Positions 47,507 through 56,521 of a stretch of DNA of 64,000 bases are shown here, piece by piece. Source of the DNA: Rhizobium sp. Q54 (GTDB lineage: Bacteria; Pseudomonadota; Alphaproteobacteria; Micropepsales; Micropepsaceae); contig CAMAPL010000003.1 of NCBI GenBank assembly GCA_945860165.1, positions 62,001-126,000 on the forward strand, read 5' to 3'. The translations under genes were made by a program, and so were the position numbers. Below the pieces are notes generated by a model. The model searched no databases. It was not told the origin of the DNA and was given only the letters and a program-made list of their open reading frames with translations. Positions within the stretch are counted from its first letter, which is position 1. Each line of letters begins with the position of its first letter.

Positions 47507-47740
47507 ATGGGCAGCATGAAGGACAAGCGGAAGACCAGGCTGCAGCCGCCCCATGCCGCCGAGACCAAGGACGTGCGCTTTGCCGGAACCTTCGAGGTGC
47601 TGGTCCCGATCGAGGGGCGCAACAAGCCCGCCAAGGTGCCGCTGCAGTTCCCCACCCTTTCCGCTGCCGAAGGCTGGATGCACAGCGCCGAAGGCAAGGA
47701 CATGATCGCGGAAATCCTGGAAGAGGCCCAGAAGGGCTAG
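47507..47740 (+). CDS. Hypothetical protein, 77 residues
   Basis: This small basic-to-acidic cytoplasmic protein (MGSMKDKRKTRLQPP at the N-terminus, AEILEEAQKG at the C-terminus) has a GGGAG ribosome site and normal codon use. I recognise no family. It lies 38 bases after rluB on the same strand and may be cotranscribed. The following 199-base gap to the Sel1 gene holds no gene that I can see. Confidence 0.6.
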   Translation: MGSMKDKRKTRLQPPHAAETKDVRFAGTFEVLVPIEGRNKPAKVPLQFPTLSAAEGWMHSAEGKDMIAEILEEAQKG

Positions 47741-47939
47741 CGCCCCCCCCTGGGGCGCTCACTTGGCCGGCTGGACAGGCTCTGCTTCATGCCCTCCCTG
47801 TCATGCTCTGGCACACCTCCCCAAACGCATTAACCGCGGAACCCCCGGCTTTCCCGCGCCCATATCTCCCGGCGTGGTAAGCAGTCCTTCACCTTTTGGG
47901 TGGTAGTTTTACGTTCCGAATATGTCGCTGGAGATAGAC

Positions 47940-48542
47940 ATGCGTAAAAGCTTCACCCTCGCGCTCGCCGCCGCCGCACTGGCTTTCGGCGGGTTCGCCG
48001 CCCGCGCTGACAACCTGCAGGATGGCGCCAAGGCCTTCCAGGCTGGCCAGTATAACCGTGCTTTGGCTCTTTGGCGCCCGATGGCGACCCAGGGCAATCC
48101 GGTGGCCCAGAACAATCTCGGCATCATGTATCTGGACGGCAAGGGCGTGCCGCAGAACATGAGCGAAGCGGTGCGTTACGTGTCGCTGTCCGCGGCGGCC
48201 AGTTCCTCGCTGGGCCAGAACAATCTGGGCGGCCTCTATCGTGACGGCAAAGGCGTGCCGCGCGACTTCCGCCGCGCCATGCAGTGGTTTTCCGCCAGCG
48301 CCAGCCAGGGCAACTCCGCCGGCATGTACAATATGGGCCTGATGTATGAACTGGGCCAGGGCATCAAGGCCGACCCCTTCCGCGCTTACATGTGGTACGC
48401 GCTGGCCGCCGACCAAGGCAACATGCCCAACGCCGTTGCCCATCGCAACGCGCTGTGGTCGCGCATGACACCGGCGGCGCAGAACCAGGCCCGCGAACTT
48501 TCCGTGGCCTGCAAGCGCAACAGCTACAAGGGCTGCGCCTAA
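47940..48542 (+). CDS. Secreted Sel1-repeat protein
   Basis: This 200-residue protein has a signal peptide (MRKSFTLALAAAALAFGGFAARA) followed by Sel1-type helical repeats, for example AQNNLGIMYLDGKGVPQNMSEA, GQNNLGGLYRDGKGVPRDFRRA and GMYNMGLMYELGQGIKADPFRA. Such solenoids bind proteins. ATG 47940 is preferred to 47922, because GGAG lies between them. Cys residues at the C-terminus (ACKRNSYKGCA) may form a disulfide. The partner is unknown. Confidence 0.88.
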   Translation: MRKSFTLALAAAALAFGGFAARADNLQDGAKAFQAGQYNRALALWRPMATQGNPVAQNNLGIMYLDGKGVPQNMSEAVRYVSLSAAASSSLGQNNLGGLYRDGKGVPRDFRRAMQWFSASASQGNSAGMYNMGLMYELGQGIKADPFRAYMWYALAADQGNMPNAVAHRNALWSRMTPAAQNQARELSVACKRNSYKGCA

Positions 48543-48570
48543 CACTCTCGACCTCTATCGAGAACTGAAG

Positions 48571-48588
48571 AAACGGCGTCGTTTTTTT
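48571..48588 (+). terminator. Weak rho-independent terminator after the Sel1 gene
   Basis: A short AAACG/CGTTT stem with a GCGT loop is followed by a run of seven T. Just upstream is another small hairpin (CTCGA/TCGAG). The stem is short, so termination strength is uncertain. The FAD oxidoreductase gene converges onto this point. Confidence 0.4.
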
Positions 48589-49756
48589 ATGTGAAGCGCG
48601 AATAGAGCTCGGCGATGCGGCCCACCGCCTCTTCAGACTCGGCCCGGTCCACCGCCTCATTGCCGTCGTTGTAGCCGCGCATGTCGCCCCCTTCCAGAAG
48701 CTGGACCACGATGCCGTCGCTGCGCGGGATCACCTGCACATCGCGATAATTGAAGCCATAAGTGACTTCCGGCTGGGGCACCAGCCAGCCGATCTGGCCG
48801 CGCACCGGCACAATGCTTTCGTCTTTCCACAAAGTGCGCGCGCCATAGCCGGTGCAGTTGACCACCACCTTTTGCTTGAGCTGGGTGAATTCGGACGGGG
48901 CATGGAATTCGCGGATCTCCATCTTGCCGCCCATGGCATAGAACTCGCCCAGCAAGGTGTGGCCGTAGCTGGCGAGGTTGAACTGGAGATTCTCCGAGCG
49001 ACGGACATATTTGGTCGGGAACGGCGGCGCGCCCGGCGGCATCATGTGGCCGCCCGGCGTCAGGTCCGCGATGCGGCTGCCATAGCTGGCAAAGCCCAAC
49101 GTGTTCTGCGCCTCATGCAGGGCGCGATTTGCCTCGAACGAGGTGTCCGACAAGGCATAGCGGTCGGCGAACTCCACCGGCTTGCCGGCCACGCCCAGAT
49201 AGCTGCGAAATGTCTTCCAAGAAATGCGGGCCATGCGCTCCCACAAATCGCCGAACTGCGGCCCGGCCGGGTCGCGCAAGGCGATGCGCGAATCCGGTGT
49301 CCAGCTGCCGGTGGCGCGCACCGAGCGGGTCTGAGGCAGCAGGTCCTTTGCATAGAGGGTGACGCCGCACCCCATCCGCAGCGCCATCACCGACGTGGTC
49401 AGGCCCAGCGCACCGCAGCCGATCACCGCGATATTCCCGTCTCCCCGCGCCAGCGCCTTTTCCAGCACCACGGTGCCCGAGCCCCAGCTCAGCGACCAAC
49501 CGCTACCGCCATGGCCATAATTGTGCACCACCAGCGTGTCGCCCAGCATTTCGGTATCGAGGCGCGGACCGGCGGCGCGGAAGGGGCGCAGGCAGGCGGT
49601 GATGTCGAACAGCCGGTTCTTGTTGGCGCGCACCGGCGCCAGCACTGGCGGGATTTCATTGACGGCCAGGCCGGGGAAGCGCGTGGGCTGGGCGGCGCAG
49701 GCGGAGAGCCCGGCGAGACCACCCAACAGGGCCAAACGACGATCCAGCATGGTCAT
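48587..49756 (-). CDS. FAD-dependent oxidoreductase, D-amino-acid-oxidase-like, exported
   Basis: This 389-residue protein has an N-terminal MLDRRLALLGGLAGLSAC, with twin arginines and a lipobox-like LSAC, suggesting Tat-exported lipoprotein. The FAD Rossmann motif (VIGCGALGLTTSVMALRMGCGVTLYAK) begins only near residue 110, after an N-terminal part carrying VVHNYGHGGSGWSLSWG, a segment that lies near the C-terminus in typical DAAO proteins. Toward the end are VVNCTGYGARTLW and VPVRGQIGWLVPQ. Oxidative deamination of D-amino acids is plausible but unproven. Confidence 0.82.
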   Translation of the reverse strand: MTMLDRRLALLGGLAGLSACAAQPTRFPGLAVNEIPPVLAPVRANKNRLFDITACLRPFRAAGPRLDTEMLGDTLVVHNYGHGGSGWSLSWGSGTVVLEKALARGDGNIAVIGCGALGLTTSVMALRMGCGVTLYAKDLLPQTRSVRATGSWTPDSRIALRDPAGPQFGDLWERMARISWKTFRSYLGVAGKPVEFADRYALSDTSFEANRALHEAQNTLGFASYGSRIADLTPGGHMMPPGAPPFPTKYVRRSENLQFNLASYGHTLLGEFYAMGGKMEIREFHAPSEFTQLKQKVVVNCTGYGARTLWKDESIVPVRGQIGWLVPQPEVTYGFNYRDVQVIPRSDGIVVQLLEGGDMRGYNDGNEAVDRAESEEAVGRIAELYSRFT

Positions 49757-49808
49757 TTAACCCCCTTAGTCGCTACAGGCGAAGCGTAACGCAAAGAAAA
49801 ACCAGGCC

Positions 49809-50561
49809 TTAGACGTGCTGACCGCCATTGATCATTAGCTCGGCGCCGGTGACGTAGGACGACTGCTCGGTGCACAGATACCAGATCGCCTTGGCGACCT
49901 CGGCCGGCTGGCCTAGGCGGCGCAGCGGGATGGTCTCGACAATCTTCTCGGTGCCGGGCGACAGGATGGCGGTGTCGATCTCGCCCGGGGCGATGGCGTT
50001 GACCCGGACGCCCAGGGGACCGAAGTCGGCCGCCATCTCGCGGGTCAGCGCCGCCAGCGCCGCCTTGGAGGTCGAATAGGCCGCGCCCGCAAAGGGGTGC
50101 ACCCGGCTGCCGGCGATGGAGGTGACATTGACGATCGAGCCTTTCGCCTTGGCCAGCTCGCTCCGCAGGCCCTGAGCCAGCCAGATGGTGGAGAAGAAAT
50201 TCACCTCGAACACCTGCCGCCAGGCTTCCATCGAAGATTCCAAAGTATCCAGCCGCTCGCCCTTGCCACCCTTGGGGCTGATGGCGGCATTGTTGACCAG
50301 AGCGTGCAGCTTGCCGTCCGTGAGGCGCGAACGCATCTCGGCCACGGCCCGCTGGGTGTCTGCCGGATCGGCGAGGTCGACCTGGATGTGATCCTCCGGG
50401 CCCGCTGCCCAGGGGCAGTTTTCCGGAAAGGCGTGGCGCGAGCAGGTGATCACCCGCCAGCCGGCGCTGGAAAAGCGCTTCACCGTGGCATGGCCGATGC
50501 CGCGCGATGCCCCGGTCAGTATCAGGGTGCGTTTTTCGTCGTCGTTATTAGGTTCTGCCAT
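49809..50561 (-). CDS. SDR family oxidoreductase
   Basis: This 250-residue NAD(P)-dependent short-chain dehydrogenase has the cofactor motif LTGASRGIGHATV, NNAAISPKG, the catalytic Ser in NVTSIAGS and the YSTSKAAL (YxxxK) motif. The end GAELMINGGQHV fits the classical SDR C-terminus. The substrate is unknown. It is transcribed toward the FAD oxidoreductase gene with a 52-base gap. Confidence 0.93.
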   Translation of the reverse strand: MAEPNNDDEKRTLILTGASRGIGHATVKRFSSAGWRVITCSRHAFPENCPWAAGPEDHIQVDLADPADTQRAVAEMRSRLTDGKLHALVNNAAISPKGGKGERLDTLESSMEAWRQVFEVNFFSTIWLAQGLRSELAKAKGSIVNVTSIAGSRVHPFAGAAYSTSKAALAALTREMAADFGPLGVRVNAIAPGEIDTAILSPGTEKIVETIPLRRLGQPAEVAKAIWYLCTEQSSYVTGAELMINGGQHV

Positions 50562-50645
50562 GTTCTCAACTTCTGGTCGCGCGGGTAAGGCCCACGCTCC
50601 CGGGGAACTCTATCATTGCCGGGCAAATCTGTCCTCCATTCTCCG

Positions 50646-51853
50646 ATGCATGACTCTCACGGCCTGACCGCCATTGCCCTGCTCCTGGCCGCCGCCGTGG
50701 GCATGGGCCTGTTCATGAGCCGTCTCAGGCTGCCCGCTGCCGCCGGCTTCATCCTAGTGGGGATAGTGCTGGGACCCAGCGGTGCGGGCATGATCGCCAC
50801 CGACACCGCCATCGAGACCCTGGCCGAGATGGGCGTGCTGATGCTGCTGATCATCATCGGGATGGAGATGCGGCTGGGGCAATTCACCAAGTCCCTGCCG
50901 CTGTTACTGGGCGTAACCGGCGTGACCTGCGCGGTGATCCCCACCTCGGTAGCGCTGTTCACCCTGGCGGTGGGCGGCGAAGTGGCCGGCGGTATCGTGA
51001 TCGGCTTCATGCTGGCGATCTCCTCCACCGCCGTGGCGATGAAGATGATGGAAGACGCCAACCAGAAGGATAGCGATGGCGGGCGCCTAGCCCTGAACAT
51101 CCTGGTGGCGCAGGACCTGGCGGTGGTGCCGCTGCTGCTGATTACCGAATCGCTGGGCGGCAAGCTGACCGCCAATGCCGTGCTACTGGTCGCCGGCAAG
51201 CTGCTGCTGGCAGTGTTCATCCATGTGCTCAACAAGGTCAAAAGCTTCCGCTTCCCCGGATCGGAATTCCTGCTGAAGAATCACGATATCGGCACCTTGG
51301 GGGTGCTGGGCATCTGCTTTGCCGCCGCCGCCCTCTGTCGGGGCTGATCGGCCTGTCGCCGGCGCTGGGCGCCTTCCTGGGCGGGCTGGTGGTGGGCCAT
51401 TCCACCCTGCGGCGCGGAGCGCTCAACATGTCCGAGCCGGTGGAGGCCATCCTGCTCTTCATCTTCTTCCTGTCGGTGGGGCTGTTGATCGACCTTTCCT
51501 ATCTGCAACGGCAGATCTGGGTGATCGCGGCGGCGCTTGTGGTGGTGACGGGCGGCCGCACGTTCCTGAACTTCGTGCTGCTGATGCTGGCGGGCGAGAA
51601 ATTTCATACCGCGTCGGTGACCGCGCTGATCCTGTCGCCGGTGGGAGGGTTCTCCTTCGTCATCGCCGGTGCCGGCCTTGCGATGGGGGCGCTGTCGGCG
51701 GACGGCTACAAGCTTGCCATCGCGGTGATCGCTATGTCTCTGCTGGCCAGCCCGATCTTCTTCCTGTTCGCCCGCGTCTGCCATCGCAAAGCGACGACAG
51801 GACATTTCCGCCGGCGGCATGTTCTCGCACCGGTTTTGCCCGGTCCGGGCTGA
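50646..51853 (+). pseudogene. CPA2 monovalent cation/H+ antiporter (Kef-like), frameshifted
   Basis: The first part (50646-51347) carries helices of a Kef/GerN-type exchanger: AAAGFILVGIVLGPSGAGMI, LAEMGVLMLLIIIGMEMRLGQF and SSTAVAMKMMEDAN. The frame ends at a TGA 51345, but the protein resumes without gap in another frame (GLSPALGAFLGGLVVGHSTLRRGAL to 51853). The break is at GCCCTCTGTCGGGGC (about 51331-51342), consistent with a 2-base CT duplication. Whether this is a real mutation or an assembly error is unknown. No TrkA-N domain follows. Confidence 0.85.
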
Positions 51854-51855
51854 TT

Positions 51856-52713
51856 TCAGTTCGGGTCCTGGTGGATGATGACCTCGGCGCCGGGATAGGC
51901 GTTGCGCAAGGCCTGCTCCACCGCCTCGCTGACGCCATGCGCCTCGGCCAGACTCATGCGGGGATCAAGCGCCAGATGCAGTTGAATAAAGATGGACAGT
52001 CCCGCGGTGCGGGTCTTGAGGTCGTGCACATTCCTCACCGCCGTATGGCTTTCGGCGATGCGGCGGATGCGCATCCTGTCTTCCTCGGGCAATTCATGAT
52101 CCATCAGCTGGTCCAGGCTGCGGCGGCCCACGCCCCATGCCGTCCACACCATCACACCCGCCACGCCCAGCGCGATCAGGGGATCGGCCAGGGACCACCA
52201 GCTCGCCAATATCAGCGCAAGGATCACGCCCAGATTGGTGATGATATCGCCAGCATAATGCGCGCTGTCGGCCTCTACCGCCAGGCTGCCGGTCTGGGCC
52301 ACCACCCGGCGCTGATAGTGAACCAGAAAGATGGTGGCGAGGATGGAGACGGACATCACCGCCAGCGCGGGAATGGAATTGTCCAGTGGCTCCGGCGTCA
52401 CGATGCGCTGCACCACCTGGATCACCAGAAACAGCGCCGAGCCGGAGATGAAGGCGCCCTGCGCCAGGCCCGCCAGCGGCTCGGCCTTGCCATGGCCGAA
52501 GCGGTGTTCGGCGTCGGCGGGCGTCAGCGCGTGGCGGATGGCGAACATGTTGAGGCAGGAGGCAAACAGGTCCAGCGCCGAGTCCATCAGGCTGGCCAGC
52601 ATCGCCACCGAGTGCGAGGCGAAATAGGCCCCCACCTTGATTGTCACCAGAAAAAGCGACACCGCCAGCGAGGCCATCGCGGCGCGCTTCATCAGGGCGC
52701 CAGGTTCAGCCAC
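51856..52713 (-). CDS. Cation diffusion facilitator family transporter
   Basis: This 285-residue membrane transporter exports divalent metals (Zn, Fe, Mn, Cd or Co) in exchange for protons. Helix 2 has SLMDSALDLFASC and helix 5 HYAGDIITNLG (metal-site Asp/His pairs), and the loop HRFGHGKAEPLAGL is typical of the FieF group. The C-terminal cytoplasmic domain has RRIAESHTAVRNVHDLKTR. The start is a GTG at 52713; ATG 52692 is also possible. Confidence 0.93.
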   Translation of the reverse strand: MAEPGALMKRAAMASLAVSLFLVTIKVGAYFASHSVAMLASLMDSALDLFASCLNMFAIRHALTPADAEHRFGHGKAEPLAGLAQGAFISGSALFLVIQVVQRIVTPEPLDNSIPALAVMSVSILATIFLVHYQRRVVAQTGSLAVEADSAHYAGDIITNLGVILALILASWWSLADPLIALGVAGVMVWTAWGVGRRSLDQLMDHELPEEDRMRIRRIAESHTAVRNVHDLKTRTAGLSIFIQLHLALDPRMSLAEAHGVSEAVEQALRNAYPGAEVIIHQDPN

Positions 52714-52835
52714 GACAGACCCTTGTGCAAAAGATAGAGAAACTCATGTCTGATGCACCATAGACTTGTAGAAGGAATGGGTAAACTTTGGGCAGCAACA
52801 AGCACAATAAGCCCGGTTAGGGACAGGGGATAAAA

Positions 52836-54068
52836 ATGAAAAGCAAAATCATGCATGGACTGCTGGGTTGCGCGTTGCTGCTGGCCATCCCCGCCGGCGC
52901 GCAGATGCCAGCCGGCATGGACCCTGGCTCGCTGGGCCGTAGCGACCCCATGCCGATCCGCCCCGATTACATGCGCACCCGCGCGGTGATCTCGCCCACC
53001 ATCCATCCCGACCGCCGCGTCACCTTCCGGCTGAACGCGCCGGAGGCCACGGATGTGCGGCTTACCGGCCATGTCATCGGAGCACGGATGCACTGGCTGT
53101 CGCCGGACCGCACCTTGCCAATGGCCAAGGGCGCCGATGGCATCTGGAGCATCACGCTGGGTTCGCTGGAGCCGGAAATCTATACCTACAGCTATATGCT
53201 GAACGGCGCAGGCGTGTCCGATCCCGGCAATCGCATCAACATGGTGGAAGTGCCTGGCGACAAGCCCGCCTATTACGATCCCCAGGATGTGCCGCACGGA
53301 GATGTGCGCATGGTGGTCTATCATTCGAAGGCGACCAATTCGGTGCGCTACCTGCGCGTCTACACCCCGCCCGGCTATGACGGCAACGCCACGCGCTATC
53401 CGGTTCTCTATCTGCAACATGGCGGCAATTGTTGCGAGTACAGCTGGATGGAGCAGGCCCGCGCCAACATGATCATGGACAATCTGATCGCCGAAAAGAA
53501 GGCGCATCCGATGATCGTGGTGATGGCATTGGGCGCACGTTCCGGCCCCAGCGAAGGGTTGGGACCTGTCGACTCGCAGCGCGAAGGCTTCAAGCCGCCG
53601 GCCGGCCGCCAGAGCAATTACGATCCCGGCAACCTGTTCGAGATCGATCTGCTGACCGGGATCATTCCGTTCATCGACAAGCGGTTTCGCACGCTTGCCA
53701 ATGCCGACAACCGCGCTTTGTCCGGCCTGTCGCAGGGCGGCATCCAGACCGTGACCATCGGGCTGCGTCATACCGATGTGTTTCACTGGCTGGTGCCGAT
53801 GAGCGCGGGCGCCGAGAACCAGGGCGACGACCAGTTCATGGAGATCAGCAAGGATATCTTCGCCAATCCCGAGCCCTTGAAGAAAAATCTCAAGCTGCTG
53901 CATTTCCTGGTGGGGCGCGAAGATGTGCTTTACCAACCCGACAAGCGGCTGGCGGAAAAGCTTCAGTCGCTGGGGGTGAAGCTCACCTTCCAGGCGCTGC
54001 CCGGAATGCACGAATACAAGGTCTGGCGCCGCGGCCTGTATGAAACCGCGCCGCTGCTGTTCCGCTAA
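52836..54068 (+). CDS. Secreted esterase, carbohydrate-esterase-1-like
   Basis: This 410-residue protein has a signal peptide (MKSKIMHGLLGCALLLAIPAGAQ), an N-terminal immunoglobulin-like CBM48/E-set domain (about residues 55-135, VTFRLNAPEATDVRLTGH) and an alpha/beta hydrolase domain with YPVLYLQHGGNCCEYSWMEQA and the nucleophile elbow GLSQGG (Ser at residue 299). Such enzymes include feruloyl/acetyl xylan esterases and enterochelin esterases. It ends directly against the convergent pdxH stop. Confidence 0.9.
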   Translation: MKSKIMHGLLGCALLLAIPAGAQMPAGMDPGSLGRSDPMPIRPDYMRTRAVISPTIHPDRRVTFRLNAPEATDVRLTGHVIGARMHWLSPDRTLPMAKGADGIWSITLGSLEPEIYTYSYMLNGAGVSDPGNRINMVEVPGDKPAYYDPQDVPHGDVRMVVYHSKATNSVRYLRVYTPPGYDGNATRYPVLYLQHGGNCCEYSWMEQARANMIMDNLIAEKKAHPMIVVMALGARSGPSEGLGPVDSQREGFKPPAGRQSNYDPGNLFEIDLLTGIIPFIDKRFRTLANADNRALSGLSQGGIQTVTIGLRHTDVFHWLVPMSAGAENQGDDQFMEISKDIFANPEPLKKNLKLLHFLVGREDVLYQPDKRLAEKLQSLGVKLTFQALPGMHEYKVWRRGLYETAPLLFR

Positions 54069-54698
54069 TCAGGGGAAAAGCCGCTCTGTCGTCCAGGCGC
54101 CGCCCGGGTTCGCGCGGGCATAGACCAGCCGGTCATGCAGCCGGAAGGGACGGTCGCGCCAGAATTCGATGCGCAGCGGCGTGATGCGCCAGCCGGTCCA
54201 GTGCGGCGGACGCGGCACCGTGCCGATGGCGTATTTCAGCGCATATTCGGCGATGCGTTTCTCGAACACCCAGCGCCCTTCCATCGGGCAAGACTGGGGC
54301 GAGGCCCAGGCGCCGATCTGGCTGTCCTTGGGGCGGGTGGCGAAATAGGCGTCGGCCTCGGCGTCGGAAACACGCGTTACCGTGCCTTGCGCCCGCACCA
54401 CCTTGCGCAGGCTCTTCCAGTGGAAATTGATCGCGGCATGGGAGTTGGCTGCCAGCTCCGCGCCCTTGATGCTCTCGGCATTAGAATAAAACACAAAGCT
54501 GTTGGCGTCGGCGCCCTTCAGCAGCACCATGCGGACATTGGGATAGCCGTCCGCATCCGCCGTGGCCAAGGCCATGGCATTGGGGTCGTTGGTTTCGGAG
54601 GCCTCAGCCTCCTTCATCCAGCTGTGGAACAGCGCGAAAGGATCCGGACCGGGGGCGATGCCGCCATCGTCCAGGGGGCCGCCCATTTCCATGGTCAT
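54069..54698 (-). CDS. pdxH: Pyridoxamine 5'-phosphate oxidase
   Basis: This 209-residue FMN enzyme makes pyridoxal 5'-phosphate. Family residues include [57 protein letters not shown] and the C-terminal [25 protein letters not shown]. It lies beside dnaJ and fabI, as in many alphaproteobacteria. The stop codon abuts that of the convergent esterase. Confidence 0.95.
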   Translation of the reverse strand: MTMEMGGPLDDGGIAPGPDPFALFHSWMKEAEASETNDPNAMALATADADGYPNVRMVLLKGADANSFVFYSNAESIKGAELAANSHAAINFHWKSLRKVVRAQGTVTRVSDAEADAYFATRPKDSQIGAWASPQSCPMEGRWVFEKRIAEYALKYAIGTVPRPPHWTGWRITPLRIEFWRDRPFRLHDRLVYARANPGGAWTTERLFP

Positions 54699-54768
54699 GG
54701 GACTATTTTTTTACACATGCGCACTGCCATAGCAGTTTCATTTCAGGCAGGGTAGCCTTGGGCCATAA

Positions 54769-55407
54769 ATGCGCCAAATGCAAAGAATTTTGCCGGTTTT
54801 GACCGCCTGTATCAGCCTTGCGCTGGGCGGAGAAGCTTTTGCCCGCACCGGCAAGGAAATCGCCGCCGTGTTCGATGCCGGCGTGGTCGCCTATGACGCC
54901 GGCAACTACGAACAGGCCTTCAAGATCTGGTGGGACCTGCAATACGAAGACATCGCCGCCATGCGCAATGTGGCGATGATGCTGCGCAAGGACCAGAGCA
55001 CCGCCCGCCCTCCCCGCCGGGCTGTCACCATCTACGAGCGGGCGGCGGAAGCCGGCCTGCCCACCGCCCAGGCAGACCTAGCCAACATGCTGCTCAAGGG
55101 CGAAGCCGGTGAACCCGATTCCAAGGCGGCGCTGCCGCTGCTGCAGGCCGCCGCCGCCAATCATCCGCTGGCGCAATTCCAGCTGGCCCAGATGTTCGAG
55201 ACCGGCGCTGGCGGACTGGTGCCGCAGAATCTCGACGTCGCCCGCCAGCTGTACGCCTCCGCCGCCAGCCGCGGCATTAAAGAAGCGGCCGAGCGGCTGC
55301 GCATCATCGGGCCTTCGCCGGCAAATGCGCCGGCCACCGCTCTGACCGGCGCGCCGGCCACCACCCAGGCTACCCTGTCGCCCCCGCCGCCGGCGGCCCA
55401 GCCCTGA
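54769..55407 (+). CDS. Secreted Sel1/TPR-like protein
   Basis: This 212-residue protein has a signal peptide (to about residue 25, GGEAFA) and helical repeats of the Sel1 type (YDAGNYEQAFKIWWDLQ, YERAAEAGLPTAQADLANML, AQFQLAQMFETGAGGLVPQN), then a Pro/Ala-rich tail. It is smaller and more degenerate than the Sel1 protein at 47940. It sits just before dnaJ, but with a 59-base gap. Function is unknown. Confidence 0.8.
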   Translation: MRQMQRILPVLTACISLALGGEAFARTGKEIAAVFDAGVVAYDAGNYEQAFKIWWDLQYEDIAAMRNVAMMLRKDQSTARPPRRAVTIYERAAEAGLPTAQADLANMLLKGEAGEPDSKAALPLLQAAAANHPLAQFQLAQMFETGAGGLVPQNLDVARQLYASAASRGIKEAAERLRIIGPSPANAPATALTGAPATTQATLSPPPPAAQP

Positions 55408-55466
55408 ACGGGCGTGAACTGGCAAGTACCAAATCCCTGCCTATATTGGGATAAAGGCAGATTCGG

Positions 55467-56417
55467 ATGAACGACCCCTACCAAACCCTTGGCGTGCCCA
55501 AGACAGCCAGCGAAGCCGAGATCAAGAAGGCGTTTCGCGCCCTGGCCAAGAAGCATCATCCCGACAAACATGCGGGAGACGCAGCGGCAAAAAAACGCTT
55601 CCAGGAAATTTCCGGCGCCTATGACATTCTGGGCGACAAGGAAAAGCGCGCCCAGTTCGACGCGGGCGCGATCGGCGGCGACGGCAATCCGCGTGGCTTC
55701 GATCCGCGCCAGGGTGGTTTCCGCCAGGGCAATCCCTTCGGCGGCGGCGGTGGCCCGAGCCGCGGCGGCTTCAAGTTCAGCTTCGACGAAGCTGGGGCTT
55801 CCTCGGGCGGCGCCGGGGGCGGCGCGGCCGGCTTCGAGGATATTTTCGCCGACCTGATGGGCGGCGGGCGGCGCGGCGCGCGCGCGGCCAAGGGCGAGAG
55901 TTTTTCCGCCGCCGTCACGGTCAGCTTCCCGGAAGCCGCCAGCGGCAGCACGCGGCGCATCGTCTTGCAGAATGGCGAACAGCTCGACGTTAAGATTCCG
56001 GTTGGCGTGAAGGATGGCCAGGCGGTGCGGGTCAAGGGCCGAGGCGGTGCCGGACGCGGCGGCGGCGCCAACGGCGATATCCTGCTGCAGGTCTCTGTGG
56101 CGCCCCATCCCACCATGACCCGCGACGGCAGCGACATCCGCATGGATTTGCCCGTGACGCTCAAGGAAGCGGTGCTGGGCGGCAAGGTGCCGGCGCCAAC
56201 CCTGACGGGCACGGTGTCTCTGTCGGTGCCGCCCAATTCAAACACCGGCAGCACTTTGCGTCTGAAGGGCAAGGGCATCAGCGCGCATGGCGCAACGCCC
56301 GCCGGCGATCTATATGTGCGGCTGGTGGTGACCCTGCCTGACAAATCCGATGATGCCCTGTGCGATTTCCTCAGGGACTGGGAGGGGAACTACGACCCTC
56401 GCGCAAAAAATCGCTAA
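55467..56417 (+). CDS. DnaJ-class co-chaperone without zinc finger (CbpA-like)
   Basis: This 316-residue Hsp40 has an N-terminal J domain with HPD (KKHHPDKHAG, about residues 32-36), a Gly/Phe-rich linker (about 65-130) and a DnaJ C-terminal substrate domain. It has no CxxCxGxG zinc motifs, so it is of the CbpA or DnaJ class II kind. It lies between the Sel1-like gene and fabI. A 104-base gap to fabI holds no gene. Confidence 0.92.
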   Translation: MNDPYQTLGVPKTASEAEIKKAFRALAKKHHPDKHAGDAAAKKRFQEISGAYDILGDKEKRAQFDAGAIGGDGNPRGFDPRQGGFRQGNPFGGGGGPSRGGFKFSFDEAGASSGGAGGGAAGFEDIFADLMGGGRRGARAAKGESFSAAVTVSFPEAASGSTRRIVLQNGEQLDVKIPVGVKDGQAVRVKGRGGAGRGGGANGDILLQVSVAPHPTMTRDGSDIRMDLPVTLKEAVLGGKVPAPTLTGTVSLSVPPNSNTGSTLRLKGKGISAHGATPAGDLYVRLVVTLPDKSDDALCDFLRDWEGNYDPRAKNR

Positions 56418-56521
56418 GTGACTGTTTTTAAAATATTTTCTTTGTGCGGAAAATCCGTTTTCGCGAACTGGCCTATTCAGGGTAAATGACTAAGGTTCGC
56501 GCACCGATTCGGGGAATTTGC

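Noticed and set aside
56418-56521. Possible terminator between dnaJ and fabI (GCGGAAAATCCGTTTTCGC)
   Set aside because: The stem is imperfect and no T-run follows.
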